From NCBI RefSeq assembly GCF_048265165.1, contig NZ_JBLXCD010000001.1, forward strand, positions 744,001 to 808,000: DNA of 64,000 nt. The letters are read 5' to 3'. Position 1 is the first letter of the stretch. Every line of letters starts with the position of its first letter. Below the pieces are notes generated by a model. It had not been told where the DNA came from. It worked only from the letters and a program-made list of their open reading frames with translations, and did not search any database. This DNA is from Oceanospirillum sp048265165 (lineage in GTDB: Bacteria; Pseudomonadota; Gammaproteobacteria; Pseudomonadales; Halomonadaceae). This document shows positions 51,504-60,823 of the stretch, piece by piece. The position numbers and the translations under genes are program-made.

Positions 51504-54473
51504 TTACTCCTGCGGTTGACTCGGTGGTGCCAGCACTTCACGCTGACCGTTGCTCCCCATACCGGAAACCACGCCCGCGGCTTCCAGGGACTCCACCATT
51601 CGGGCAGCGCGGTTATAACCGATTTTAAAACGCCGTTGTATTCCTGATGCAGAAACCCGGCGGGTTTCGGTGATAAATTCCACCACCTCATCGTAAAGTG
51701 CATCCCGGTCTTCATCACCGGAATCTGCACCGCCACCTTCAGATGGGACACCATTCTCCTCCCATCCGTTCAAAATACTGTCGACATAGTCCGGCGCTCC
51801 CCGGCGCTTCCAGTTTTCGACAACTCTGTGTACCTCATCGTCATCAACAAAGGCACCATGCACACGGACTGGCATCGCGGTTCCCGGTGGCAGATAGAGC
51901 ATATCACCGTGCCCCAGAAGCTGCTCTGCTCCGCCCTGATCCAGGATTGTCCTGGAATCAATTTTAGAAGAAACCTGAAATGCAATACGGGTTGGAATAT
52001 TCGCCTTAATCAGACCGGTAATCACATCCACCGATGGGCGCTGAGTCGCCAGAATCAGGTGGATACCGGCCGCACGAGCTTTTTGCGCAAGACGGGCGAT
52101 TAACTCTTCCACTTTTTTGCCGACGATCATCATCATGTCGGCAAATTCATCGATCACGACCACAATAAAAGGCAGTTTCTCCAGCGTCGGAGGTGCCTCT
52201 CCCTGTTCTGGTTTAGCCGTTGGGTCAGCAACCCGAGCGCCCTGAGCCGCCGCTTCATCCAACTTGCTGTTAAAACCCGCAATATTACGCACACCCATGG
52301 CCGCCATCAGCTTATAACGGCGCTCCATTTCTGCAACACACCAACGAAGAGCATTGGCTGCATCCTTCATATCCGTTACAACGGGCGTCAACAGATGCGG
52401 AATACCGTCGTAGACCGACAGTTCCAGCATCTTGGGATCAACCATAATCAGGCGAAGCTCTTCTGGCGTAGCTTTAAACAGCATACTCAGCAGCATGGCG
52501 TTCACACCCACAGATTTACCGGAACCTGTGGTACCGGCCACCAGTAAGTGCGGCATTTTAGCAAGGTTAGCGACGACCGGCTGCCCGGCAATATCGTCCC
52601 CTAGGGCCAACGTCAACGGTGAATCAGATCTGGTGTAGGAAGCATGATTCAGCACCTTATGCAGACGTATCATCGCTCGATTCTGGTTAGGAATCTCAAT
52701 ACCTACGGAAGACTTACCGGCGATCACTTCAACCACACGGACACTGGTAACTGCCAGCGCCCGGGCAAGGTCCGTGGCCAGATTGGTAATTTTACTGGCC
52801 TTGACGCCAGCGGCTGGCTGGATCTCAAAACGGGTGATCACAGGCCCCGGATGCACGTCCACCACCTGAGCGACCACGTTAAACTCTTTCAATCGTACCT
52901 CAAGCAGCTCAGACATGGTCTGCAGCTGCTCAGGTGTGTAGCTTGGTTTACTGACACTATCACCCTGGGTCAACAGTTCAATACTGGGTTTATTACCCGT
53001 AATTTCACCGACAGGTGTCGTATCCGGCTTTTGGAAGCGAGCAACACTCCAGATCTCACCATCTTCAGTGGTTTGCGTTACGGCTGCCAGGCGCTCATCC
53101 ATTGACGGTTCGTCATCCTGAATCACTCCATGGTTAGCCACTGGTTGAAGGGGGGGCTCCTCCCGTCTCTGCTCTGCAACGAACGGAGCTTCTTCGGCTT
53201 CCACAGCAGAGTCGGAGCCATTGAATATGGCTTCAGCAGCTGGCTCAGCGGAGAACGACATTTCTGGAACTGAAACCTGTTCCGGAGAATGGCTGAAGGC
53301 CTGTTGTAACGAGGATGACATATTCAGCGTTGGCTCAGAGGCATTCAGAGGATCATCGGTATCTGCAATCAGAGGGTGATCAAAAGACAGGCCCGGCTCA
53401 ACCCTTTCCTGTATCGGGCTTCGGCGATCCGATTTGCCATCATTCGTACTGAACAAGGGAGGTAAAGCAGGAAGGCTCTGCAGCAAGTGTTTACGCCAGG
53501 CAGATAGTTTTGAACGCCCATCACCACGTTCCGAAACGGGCTCCGGCTGGCCCTCATAAGATACATCCTGAAACGCAGGTGCTTTCTGTTCAACAGGTAC
53601 GTTCTGCTCAAATGTCCCCGGCGCGATGGACTCCTGCTGGGGTTGCCGGCCGGAATAAGCATCCCGGACCGGAGCAAAAAAAGCATCGTTTTCTGATGGA
53701 GTCGTATCCGATGGATAGGGTGCCCGGGCCTGCCCCTGATAGCGGTCACTATAAAGCTGATCGCCTGAAGGTGCTGAAAACTGTTCCGGTAGGCCTGCAC
53801 TGGAGTCCTTCGCCTCCTGTTTCAACCAGGTATATACCCGCTGAGCACCGGATTCGGCGTAAAAACCCACAGCATCCATTATCAGCAACCACGACCAGCC
53901 TGTGAGCAGAGAGAAACCGACCATCCAAAGCGCCAGCATCAGCAGTGTCGCGCCCATCAGCCCAAGGCTCGCCAGAAACAAGCTGGTAAATGACTCACCG
54001 ATAATGCCACCCGGCCCGCCGGGCAGTGCACTCTCCGCATGGTAAAAATGCAAACTAGCAAGGGTCGCATTGGCACAAATCCAAACGACAAAGCCTAACA
54101 GTCGCAACCCCAATGCTACGCCATCCAGTTGTTGCCGGCCAAGATAGATACGGTGAGCAGCATAATAGATCATAGCCAAGGGAAACAGGTACGCTGAATA
54201 ACCTGTCAGACTCAATAACAAGTCTGATGTGTAGGCTCCAAAACGTCCCATTAAATTACCCGTAACCCCTACATTCTGGCTCCGGGACCAACCACCATCA
54301 TCCGCATTAAAGCTGATCAACGCTAAAAACAGAAAACTGCAGAGCGCCAGAATCAGAATAACAACCCCTTCGCGGGCACCTCTGCGAATCCGGTCAGCAA
54401 GATCCTGCCCAAACTCAGGCTGTACATCGTTATCAAGCGACTGATTCGGTTCAGGCTGTTGGTCTGTTGTCAT
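51504..54473 (-). CDS. ftsK: DNA translocase FtsK
   Basis: 989 aa. Four membrane helices lie within residues about 30-210, followed by a Pro/Glu/Ser-rich linker (about 215-480), shorter than in E. coli FtsK (1329 aa in total). The motor domain has Walker A VAGTTGSGKSVGVNAMLLSM (about 645-660) and Walker B FIVVVIDEFADMMMI, then ILATQRPSVDVITGLIKANI. The C-terminal gamma winged helix reads VSASGIQRRFKIGYNRAARM, which reads KOPS and activates XerCD at dif. It is anchored at the division septum. It is the first gene of the leftward block ending in cysG. Confidence 0.97.
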   Translation of the reverse strand: MTTDQQPEPNQSLDNDVQPEFGQDLADRIRRGAREGVVILILALCSFLFLALISFNADDGGWSRSQNVGVTGNLMGRFGAYTSDLLLSLTGYSAYLFPLAMIYYAAHRIYLGRQQLDGVALGLRLLGFVVWICANATLASLHFYHAESALPGGPGGIIGESFTSLFLASLGLMGATLLMLALWMVGFSLLTGWSWLLIMDAVGFYAESGAQRVYTWLKQEAKDSSAGLPEQFSAPSGDQLYSDRYQGQARAPYPSDTTPSENDAFFAPVRDAYSGRQPQQESIAPGTFEQNVPVEQKAPAFQDVSYEGQPEPVSERGDGRSKLSAWRKHLLQSLPALPPLFSTNDGKSDRRSPIQERVEPGLSFDHPLIADTDDPLNASEPTLNMSSSLQQAFSHSPEQVSVPEMSFSAEPAAEAIFNGSDSAVEAEEAPFVAEQRREEPPLQPVANHGVIQDDEPSMDERLAAVTQTTEDGEIWSVARFQKPDTTPVGEITGNKPSIELLTQGDSVSKPSYTPEQLQTMSELLEVRLKEFNVVAQVVDVHPGPVITRFEIQPAAGVKASKITNLATDLARALAVTSVRVVEVIAGKSSVGIEIPNQNRAMIRLHKVLNHASYTRSDSPLTLALGDDIAGQPVVANLAKMPHLLVAGTTGSGKSVGVNAMLLSMLFKATPEELRLIMVDPKMLELSVYDGIPHLLTPVVTDMKDAANALRWCVAEMERRYKLMAAMGVRNIAGFNSKLDEAAAQGARVADPTAKPEQGEAPPTLEKLPFIVVVIDEFADMMMIVGKKVEELIARLAQKARAAGIHLILATQRPSVDVITGLIKANIPTRIAFQVSSKIDSRTILDQGGAEQLLGHGDMLYLPPGTAMPVRVHGAFVDDDEVHRVVENWKRRGAPDYVDSILNGWEENGVPSEGGGADSGDEDRDALYDEVVEFITETRRVSASGIQRRFKIGYNRAARMVESLEAAGVVSGMGSNGQREVLAPPSQPQE

Positions 54474-54637
54474 GAAACTATTACCCTATTGGATTGTGCC
54501 CTTATAATACCTGAGCAAAGAGATAAGCAAAACGAAGGTGGTCAATTTCCTGAGCAACTTTCCGATACCTCCTTTCTGAACAAAAGACATGTAAAATAAG
54601 ACATCACTGTCAGAACCGATAAATGAGCTGTTTTTTT

Positions 54638-55357
54638 ATGATAGAGCTGCCCTGGCTGAATCCTGAACAACCACCATATTTTCCACCGGTAACCGAAGCT
54701 TTAGCAGACCCACAGGGACTTCTTGCATTCGGCGGCCAACTGAACGCTCAGTGGCTATTAACGTCCTACCATCAGGGTATTTTCCCTTGGTTTAATCCGG
54801 GGGAACCCATTCTATGGTGGTCACCTGACCCTCGAATGGTAATTTTTCCGGAACATTTTAAGATACGCCGCAGCCTGAAAAAAACACTGCGCAAACAGCC
54901 ATTTGAAATCACCTTCGACACAGCATTCGCGGAGGTGCTGAACGGCTGTGCAGCAGCGCGCAACTACACCGATGAAACCTGGATCACAGAAGAGATGCGC
55001 AGTGCCTACCAGGAACTCCACCAGATGGGCCATGCTCATTCAGTAGAGGCATGGCAGGATGGTAAATTAGTTGGCGGACTTTATGGCGTCGCTATCGGCC
55101 GGATTTTTTGCGGCGAATCTATGTTCGCCCGCGCCACCGATGCTTCCAAAGTCGCCTTTGTTCACCTGATACAGCAACTCAAGGCCTGGCAGTTTGAGCT
55201 GATTGATTGCCAGGTCTACTCTGATCACCTGGCAAGCTTCGGCGCTGAAGAAGTCGATAGAGCGTGCTTTCTTGACTATCTTAAACAATACGCAACCGCC
55301 GCCATGCCGGTGGGACACTGGTCACTGGAACAACGCATTAAGGAAACTGTGCTTTGA
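54638..55357 (+). CDS. aat: Leucyl/phenylalanyl-tRNA-protein transferase
   Basis: 239 aa from the ATG at 54638 (MIELPWLNPEQPPYFPPVTE), judged by alignment to known Aat N-termini; an ATG five codons upstream is possible. Conserved segments: GLLAFGGQLNAQWLLTSYHQ, GIFPWFNPGEPILWWSPDPR, GHAHSVEAWQDGKLVGGLYG, FCGESMFARATDASKVAFVH and LIDCQVYSDHLASFGA. It adds Leu or Phe to N-terminal Lys or Arg, making a substrate for ClpS-ClpAP, whose genes are also in this window. Its TGA overlaps the TTG start of the next gene. Pseudomonas has trxB between ftsK and aat; here the divergent gap is only 164 bases. Confidence 0.96.
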   Translation: MIELPWLNPEQPPYFPPVTEALADPQGLLAFGGQLNAQWLLTSYHQGIFPWFNPGEPILWWSPDPRMVIFPEHFKIRRSLKKTLRKQPFEITFDTAFAEVLNGCAAARNYTDETWITEEMRSAYQELHQMGHAHSVEAWQDGKLVGGLYGVAIGRIFCGESMFARATDASKVAFVHLIQQLKAWQFELIDCQVYSDHLASFGAEEVDRACFLDYLKQYATAAMPVGHWSLEQRIKETVL

Positions 55358-56109
55358 GTAGCGACGCACCTTTTATTGAACCGCAGCTGCGCTTTTACAT
55401 GACAGTCCCCCACGACTGTAGCTATCTGACGGATCATACAGCAACAACACTGTTTCTTGACCCGGAGCAGCCTGTTAACCAGCAGGTGTACGACTTATTG
55501 ACTCTGGTTGGCTTTCGACGCAGCGGCAAACACCTTTATCGCCCTAACTGCAAAGGCTGCAATGCCTGCATCTCAGTCCGCGTGCCAACAGAAGAGTTTC
55601 TGCTGAAACGCAAACACCGCAAAGCTCTAAACCGGAATAAAGACCTGACTACCAACATAATGCCTGCAACTTATATCCGGGAACACTACGACCTGTATGA
55701 GCGCTACATAAATGAACGTCATGCTGATGGAGATATGTTCCCACCTTCGGAGGAGCAATATAAATCCTTTCTAACGCTGGATAAACATTTCTCCCATTTA
55801 GTAGAGTTTCGGGATAGTGATAATCAACTTGTGGCAGTATCTGCCATGGACACCCTAAGCCACGGCATATCCGCTATCTATACATTTTTCGACCCTGAGC
55901 AACCTAAACGCTCCCTTGGCGTCTACGTGGTTCTCTGGCTGATCCTGCATGCCCGATACCATCACCTACCCTACGTTTATCTGGGTTACTGGATCGAAAA
56001 CTGTCAGAAAATGAATTACAAAACGGACTACCAGCCACTGGAACAACTCCGGGACAATCACTGGTATCCACTGGAGCTCTCACCGCCCTCAGGCAAAGAC
56101 GGCATTTAA
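55354..56109 (+). CDS. bpt: Aspartate/glutamate leucyltransferase (Bpt/Ate)
   Basis: 251 aa. It starts at a TTG that overlaps the aat stop as TTGA, with AAGGA 8 bases upstream. Family segments: CSYLTDHTATTLFLDPEQPV, GFRRSGKHLYRPNCKGCNAC (the Cys pair), YERYINERHADGDMFPPSEE, SLGVYVVLWLI and YLGYWIENCQKMNYKTDYQP. The bacterial Bpt enzymes attach Leu to N-terminal Asp or Glu; eukaryotic Ate1 attaches Arg, so the substrate is inferred from bacterial relatives. It works with Aat in the N-end rule pathway that feeds ClpS-ClpAP. Confidence 0.95.
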   Translation: MSSDAPFIEPQLRFYMTVPHDCSYLTDHTATTLFLDPEQPVNQQVYDLLTLVGFRRSGKHLYRPNCKGCNACISVRVPTEEFLLKRKHRKALNRNKDLTTNIMPATYIREHYDLYERYINERHADGDMFPPSEEQYKSFLTLDKHFSHLVEFRDSDNQLVAVSAMDTLSHGISAIYTFFDPEQPKRSLGVYVVLWLILHARYHHLPYVYLGYWIENCQKMNYKTDYQPLEQLRDNHWYPLELSPPSGKDGI

Positions 56110-56459
56110 GTAATCTGACACAGGAAAACCAGCATAATACGCTGATATTTTTGCGCCACAGATTAAAAGATTGCCCCACCCCAATTACACCAAACAGAAA
56201 GATTTCAGGCTTTTTTTCGGGAACTTTTGATTAGCAGAGGAAAATAAGGCAAAATACGCGCGCTTATTTTGTGTGTGGCGTCATCTGATTTTACACCAAG
56301 CCCATAAACACAGAACCTGAGTCCTGAAGCGTGTATGCTCTCACCTCTCAGGCAGCGTGTAGCACCAAATGATTCGTACCTGTACTCCCGCCTGAAAGAC
56401 CAATTTGGTCAACTGGAGTGCAGATTATAGACCGCAGAAGAACCCGAGGTAATTCCTGC
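56110..56459. other. 350-base leader region of infA
   Basis: No coding frame is supported. The palindrome GACCAATTTGGTC near 56399-56411 and short CT-rich repeats around 56335-56355 are the only structures. It presumably holds the infA promoter and leader, but I cannot place boxes with confidence. Confidence 0.4.
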
Positions 56460-56678
56460 ATGGCAAAAGAAGATTCTATTGAAATGGAAGGCACCGTGGT
56501 CGACACGCTGCCCAACACAATGTTCCGCGTTGAGCTGGAAAACGGCCATATCGTTACTGCTCATATCTCTGGAAAGATGCGCAAAAACTACATCCGCATT
56601 CTGACTGGCGACAAAGTAAAAGTGGAACTGACGCCATACGACCTGTCCAAAGGCCGTATCGTATACCGCGCCCGTTAA
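56460..56678 (+). CDS. infA: Translation initiation factor IF-1
   Basis: 72 aa, identical in length to E. coli IF-1: MAKEDSIEMEGTVVDTLPNT, then MFRVELENGHIVTAHISGKM, then YIRILTGDKVKVELTPYDLS and KGRIVYRAR. It is the S1/OB-fold factor that occupies the ribosomal A site during initiation. GAGGT stands 8-9 bases before the ATG at 56460; longer readings upstream lack support. It lies between bpt and the convergent clpA, as in Pseudomonas. Confidence 0.98.
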   Translation: MAKEDSIEMEGTVVDTLPNTMFRVELENGHIVTAHISGKMRKNYIRILTGDKVKVELTPYDLSKGRIVYRAR

Positions 56679-56720
56679 TCACGGAGCCTCCCGTCAGGAG
56701 GTAGCGATATAGTTTCTGAA

Positions 56721-56768
56721 AAGCCTGATACCTATTCTGAATAACCAGAATAGGTATCGGGCTTTTTT
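56721..56768 (+). terminator. Strong terminator of infA
   Basis: AAGCCTGATACCTATTCTG (56721-56739) pairs with CAGAATAGGTATCGGGCTT (one G-T pair), ending in a T run. It begins 42 bases after the infA stop. Confidence 0.93.
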
Positions 56769-56814
56769 GGCTACTTCCAGCCTAATAGCTGCTCCTTGAG
56801 GAACCGACAGAAAT

Positions 56815-56838
56815 AAAAAAACCCTGCCGAAGCAGGGT
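56815..56838 (-). terminator. Terminator of clpA
   Basis: ACCCTGC (56821-56827), loop CGAA (TTCG on the minus strand, a stable tetraloop), GCAGGGT (56832-56838), then a run of T on the minus strand. It begins 31 bases after the clpA stop. Confidence 0.93.
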
Positions 56839-56869
56839 CTTATTATGGCAGTAAAAAATTACCTAAAGG

Positions 56870-59146
56870 TCAGGCAACCTCACCAGCTTTTTCGGCCTCA
56901 AGTACTATTTCACCATTATCATCCAACGAAACATGCACCTCACCGCCACCTGTCTCAGCAAGATCACCAAAGAGGATTATCTCCGCCAACGGCTTCTTGA
57001 TTTTCTCCTGAATCAGACGAGCCATCGGTCTGGCCCCCATCTCAGGATCATAACCATTTTCCGCCAACCAGTTCTTAGCATCATCATCCAGTACCAGCTG
57101 TACCTTTTTCTCATCCAGCTGCGCCTGCAGCTCCACCAGGAACTTATCAACCACATTACGGATCATTTCAAAGTTCAGCGCAGAGAACTGAATAATACCA
57201 TCCAGACGATTACGGAACTCCGGCGTAAAGGTCTTGCGGATCACCTCCATACCATCGGTACTGTGGTCCTGATGAGAAAAGCCTATAGAGCGACGACTGA
57301 TAGCCTCAGCACCAGCATTTGTGGTCATAATCAGCACCACGTTACGGAAATCTGCTTTGCGACCATTATTGTCCGTCAGCGTACCGTGATCCATCACCTG
57401 CAACAGCAGGTTGAAGACTTCCGGATGCGCTTTCTCAATTTCATCAAGCAACAAGACACAATGCGGATTCTTGGTAACAGCCTCTGTTAACAGGCCACCC
57501 TGGTCATAGCCAACATAACCCGGAGGGGCGCCGATCAATCGCGAAACAGTATGACGCTCCATATACTCAGACATATCAAAGCGAATCAGCTCAATACCCA
57601 TAATATGAGCAAGCTGTTTACTAACTTCTGTTTTACCAACACCGGTCGGCCCGGCAAACAGGAAAGAACCGATCGGCTTCTCAGGTGCTTTCAGACCCGC
57701 CCGCGACAGTTTTATCGCATTGGACATGGATGTGATCGCATCATCCTGACCAAACACCAGCATCTGCAGATTTTTCTCAAGATCCTTGAGCACCTTCTTA
57801 TCAGACGTTGTTACACTCTTTGGTGGTATGCGGGCAATCTTGGCTACGACAGCCTCGACCTGCTCAACACCTATCGTATCAACGCGATCCTCTTCTTTTA
57901 GCAAGCGCTGATAGGCACCCGCCTCGTCCACCACATCGATAGCTTTATCCGGCATATGACGGTCATTAATATAACGATCCGCCAAGGTCGCTGCAGCCTC
58001 CAGAGCCTCATTCGTATATTTCAGCTCATGGTGCTTTTCAAATCGGCTGCGCAAACCTTTAAGAATCTCAATGGTGTCGTCCACGCTCGGCTCCATCACG
58101 TCCACCTTCTGGAAGCGGCGTGCCAGGGCGCGATCTTTCTCAAAAATGCCACGAAACTCCTGAAAAGTGGTCGAACCGATACAGCGGATCTCACCGGAAC
58201 TGAGCAGAGGTTTCAAAAGATTAGAAGCATCCATCACACCACCGGATGCCGCGCCAGCACCGATAATCGTATGAATTTCATCAATAAACAAAATAGCATG
58301 GGGCTGTTTTTTCAACTCACCAAGCAGGGCTTTCAGGCGCTTCTCGAAGTCACCCCGATATTTGGTGCCCGCCAGAAGCGCACCCATATCCAGTGAATAG
58401 ACGATGCTATCGCTAATAACGTCCGGCACTTCACCATCAATGATACGCTTAGCCAAACCTTCAGCAATAGCCGTCTTCCCAACCCCAGCCTCCCCCACCA
58501 ACAGAGGATTATTCTTGCGACGACGGGCCAGAATCTGAATGACCCGCTCCACTTCATGGTCACGCCCCACCAGAGGATCGATACGACCAAGACGTGCTTG
58601 TTCGTTCAGGTTAGTGGAGTAACCGGTCAGTGGGTTATTGGCAGCACCCTCCTGAGTGCTATCTTCCGCCTCTTCATGCTGCTCATGCTCTACCGGCGCC
58701 TCATGGCCGGCAACCTTGGAGATGCCGTGCGAAATATAGTTAACGGCATCTACCCGAGCTACACTCTCCTGCCGCAGGAAGTAAACAGCCTGACTTTCCT
58801 GCTCACTGAAAATCGCCACCAGCACATTAGCACCGGTTACTTCACTTTTACCGGAAGACTGAACATGGAAAACAGCGCGCTGAAGCACTCGCTGAAAACC
58901 CAGTGTCGGCTGAGTCTCACGCTCCAGCTGATCATCCGGAATCAAAGGCGTTGTCGAGTTAATAAAATCCTGCAGCTCGATACGTAGTTTGTTCATATTG
59001 GCTCCGCAGGCGTGGAGTACACGTGCGGCAGATTCATTATCCAATAGCGCCAGTAACAGGTGTTCAACTGTCATAAACTCATGGCGCCTGCTACGGGCTA
59101 CGGTGAATGCAGCATTTAACGTTGATTCGAGGTCTTTGCTTAACAT
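56870..59146 (-). CDS. clpA: ATP-dependent Clp protease ATP-binding subunit ClpA
   Basis: 758 aa, same length as E. coli ClpA. The N-domain (residues 1-145: MLSKDLESTLNAAFTVARSR) binds ClpS. AAA-1 has Walker A VGEAGVGKTAIAEGLAK (about 213-229) and AILFIDEIHTIIGAG. AAA-2 has FAGPTGVGKTEVSKQLAHIM (about 490-510) and VLLLDEIEKAHPEVFNLLLQ. ClpA unfolds substrates for ClpP. It lies 78 bases downstream of clpS on the same strand, and they form one operon. The cognate clpP is not in the window. It is the acceptor machine for N-end-rule substrates made by Aat and Bpt encoded just to the left. Confidence 0.97.
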   Translation of the reverse strand: MLSKDLESTLNAAFTVARSRRHEFMTVEHLLLALLDNESAARVLHACGANMNKLRIELQDFINSTTPLIPDDQLERETQPTLGFQRVLQRAVFHVQSSGKSEVTGANVLVAIFSEQESQAVYFLRQESVARVDAVNYISHGISKVAGHEAPVEHEQHEEAEDSTQEGAANNPLTGYSTNLNEQARLGRIDPLVGRDHEVERVIQILARRRKNNPLLVGEAGVGKTAIAEGLAKRIIDGEVPDVISDSIVYSLDMGALLAGTKYRGDFEKRLKALLGELKKQPHAILFIDEIHTIIGAGAASGGVMDASNLLKPLLSSGEIRCIGSTTFQEFRGIFEKDRALARRFQKVDVMEPSVDDTIEILKGLRSRFEKHHELKYTNEALEAAATLADRYINDRHMPDKAIDVVDEAGAYQRLLKEEDRVDTIGVEQVEAVVAKIARIPPKSVTTSDKKVLKDLEKNLQMLVFGQDDAITSMSNAIKLSRAGLKAPEKPIGSFLFAGPTGVGKTEVSKQLAHIMGIELIRFDMSEYMERHTVSRLIGAPPGYVGYDQGGLLTEAVTKNPHCVLLLDEIEKAHPEVFNLLLQVMDHGTLTDNNGRKADFRNVVLIMTTNAGAEAISRRSIGFSHQDHSTDGMEVIRKTFTPEFRNRLDGIIQFSALNFEMIRNVVDKFLVELQAQLDEKKVQLVLDDDAKNWLAENGYDPEMGARPMARLIQEKIKKPLAEIILFGDLAETGGGEVHVSLDDNGEIVLEAEKAGEVA

Positions 59147-59224
59147 GGGACTACCCTCTCTTGCCGCTTTGTTATATCGGCCCTTTTCATTCCGGGATTG
59201 ATTCCGGTATCAGCCCTTACAGCT

Positions 59225-59587
59225 TCAATCAGTCTGCTCAATATCACACATCAGTGGGTGTTCATGTTCTCTTGAGCACTGATTTACCTGGGCACACTTG
59301 GTTTCAGCAATATCCCTGGTAAATATTCCACACACACCCTTGCCTTGGGTGTGCACTGCCAGCATGACTTGCGTGGCTTTCTCCTCATCCATGTTGAAAA
59401 ACACGGAGAGCACTTCAACAACAAACTCCATCGGTGTGTAGTCATCATTCAACATCACAACTTTATACATCGGGGGACGCTGAAGCTCTGGTTTTGACGG
59501 AGCGACGGCCACTCCGCTGTCACCGTCGTCCTGATAAGGATCTGAAGAGTTATCCTGATTAACGATGGTGAAATAAGGGTTTGCCAT
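59225..59587 (-). CDS. clpS: ClpA adaptor protein ClpS
   Basis: 120 aa. The core reads PPMYKVVMLNDDYTPMEFVV, then EVLSVFFNMDEEKATQVMLA and VHTQGKGVCGIFTRDIAETK, with the N-end-binding Asp pair in LNDDYTP. The N-terminal 38 residues are acidic and disordered and are inserted by ClpA for delivery. ClpS recognises N-terminal Leu, Phe, Tyr and Trp and hands the substrate to ClpAP. The C-terminal tail (REHEHPLMCDIEQTD) is longer than in E. coli ClpS (106 aa). It is the first gene of clpS-clpA. Confidence 0.96.
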   Translation of the reverse strand: MANPYFTIVNQDNSSDPYQDDGDSGVAVAPSKPELQRPPMYKVVMLNDDYTPMEFVVEVLSVFFNMDEEKATQVMLAVHTQGKGVCGIFTRDIAETKCAQVNQCSREHEHPLMCDIEQTD

Positions 59588-60076
59588 GGCGGTACCGCTA
59601 ATCCTCTATTTTTGAGTTTTGTTTAAAACATACTTTAGTTAAAAAATAAGCACAGATTAGGTCAAACTCAAGTTTATAAATCGATCAAAGAGACAAATGT
59701 CACAGCTTTCAGGGCTGTCAGCCTTATGTCTCAGAGTCCATTGAGGTTTAAGGAGTTCAGTTTTAGGACGAACAATAATCAGCCCTGACTGAAGATACTT
59801 AAATCACTCACCTGATACAGATATGGGGTTAATAACCTACTTATAAACTAAGAATAATTAAAAAATTCGGAAACACAATGCACAAAAGCGAGTTAACGCC
59901 TTATTTTATCAAGGCTTTACCCATAAAGATGAACACAAAGGGCCTCCTACGATCTGTTATCACAGGGCATCTCTGGTATATCATGCCGGACTTTTAATCA
60001 GCCCACCCCAAAACCACCTGATACAACACCCGTATTGGTCTTTTACTCTGCCAAACACCAAAAGGATCACCCCACC
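59588..60076. other. 489-base gap between clpS and rluE
   Basis: In Pseudomonas this position carries cspD and icd; neither is present. A 39-codon frame at 59878-59997 (MHKSELTPYFIKALPIKMNT...) with a weak GGAA site is the only candidate ORF and is unsupported. The 150 bases next to clpS are AT-rich and presumably hold its promoter. No hairpin of note is seen. Confidence 0.4.
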
Positions 60077-60772
60077 ATGAGTCGACTTATTCTGTTTAAC
60101 AAGCCCTTTCAGGTACTGTCGCAATTCACAGACTCTGAAGGGCGCAATACCTTGGCAGATTTCATTACCGAGCCTGGCATATACCCGGCAGGCAGACTGG
60201 ACTACGACTCCGAAGGCCTGTTACTTCTGACCAACGACGGTAAGCTACAACACCGAATTGCATCTCCAGATATGAAATTGCCTAAAACCTATGTCATTCA
60301 GGTGGAAGGCAATATTACCGAAAAAGCCCTGCAACAACTTCGCAGGGGAGTATGCTTAAAAGACGGCCAAACCCGCCCCGCCAAAGCACGAAAAATTGAC
60401 AACCCCGAGCTCCCGCCCCGAACCCCACCGGTACGAGAACGGAAGAATATTCCAACCTCCTGGGTAGAACTAATCATCAGTGAAGGCCGCAACCGGCAGG
60501 TGCGCCGTATGAGTGCTGCGGTAGGCTTTCCAACATTGAGATTGATTCGCACCTGCATTGGCGACTGGAAGCTGGACAATCTGAAAAGCGGCGAGCATAA
60601 AGAGATCGACGTTAACCTGCCTGTCGCTACAAAACCAACGGCAGGTGCATCAAAAAATGGCTCCCGGACAAGAAATATACGCACCAACAGTGGAAAAAAC
60701 GGCAATCGCCCCCACTCTAAATCCCATAACAGTGCAGGCAATAAACGTCATACCGGCAAACCTAAGCGCTGA
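60077..60772 (+). CDS. rluE: 23S rRNA pseudouridine synthase, RluE type
   Basis: 231 aa from the ATG at 60077, preceded by AAGGA; a TTG 14 codons upstream is less likely. RsuA/RluE family: LILFNKPFQVLSQFTDSEGR, then YPAGRLDYDSEGLLLLTNDG with the catalytic Asp (GRLDYDSEG), then KTYVIQVEG and ISEGRNRQVRRMSAAVGFPT. E. coli RluE modifies U2457 of 23S rRNA. Synteny with nudJ and mnmA, exactly as in E. coli, supports the name. The last 40 residues form a basic, Asn/Ser/Lys-rich tail (RTRNIRTNSGKNGNRPHSKS) not found in E. coli RluE. Confidence 0.9.
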   Translation: MSRLILFNKPFQVLSQFTDSEGRNTLADFITEPGIYPAGRLDYDSEGLLLLTNDGKLQHRIASPDMKLPKTYVIQVEGNITEKALQQLRRGVCLKDGQTRPAKARKIDNPELPPRTPPVRERKNIPTSWVELIISEGRNRQVRRMSAAVGFPTLRLIRTCIGDWKLDNLKSGEHKEIDVNLPVATKPTAGASKNGSRTRNIRTNSGKNGNRPHSKSHNSAGNKRHTGKPKR

Positions 60773-60823
60773 ACCCGTTTCATTTTACTGCTGATTACCG
60801 CAGAGAACACTTTAAGGATTACC

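Noticed and set aside
59878..59997. 39-codon frame between clpS and rluE
   Set aside because: Weak ribosome site, no recognisable sequence features, and such frames are expected by chance in AT-rich gaps.
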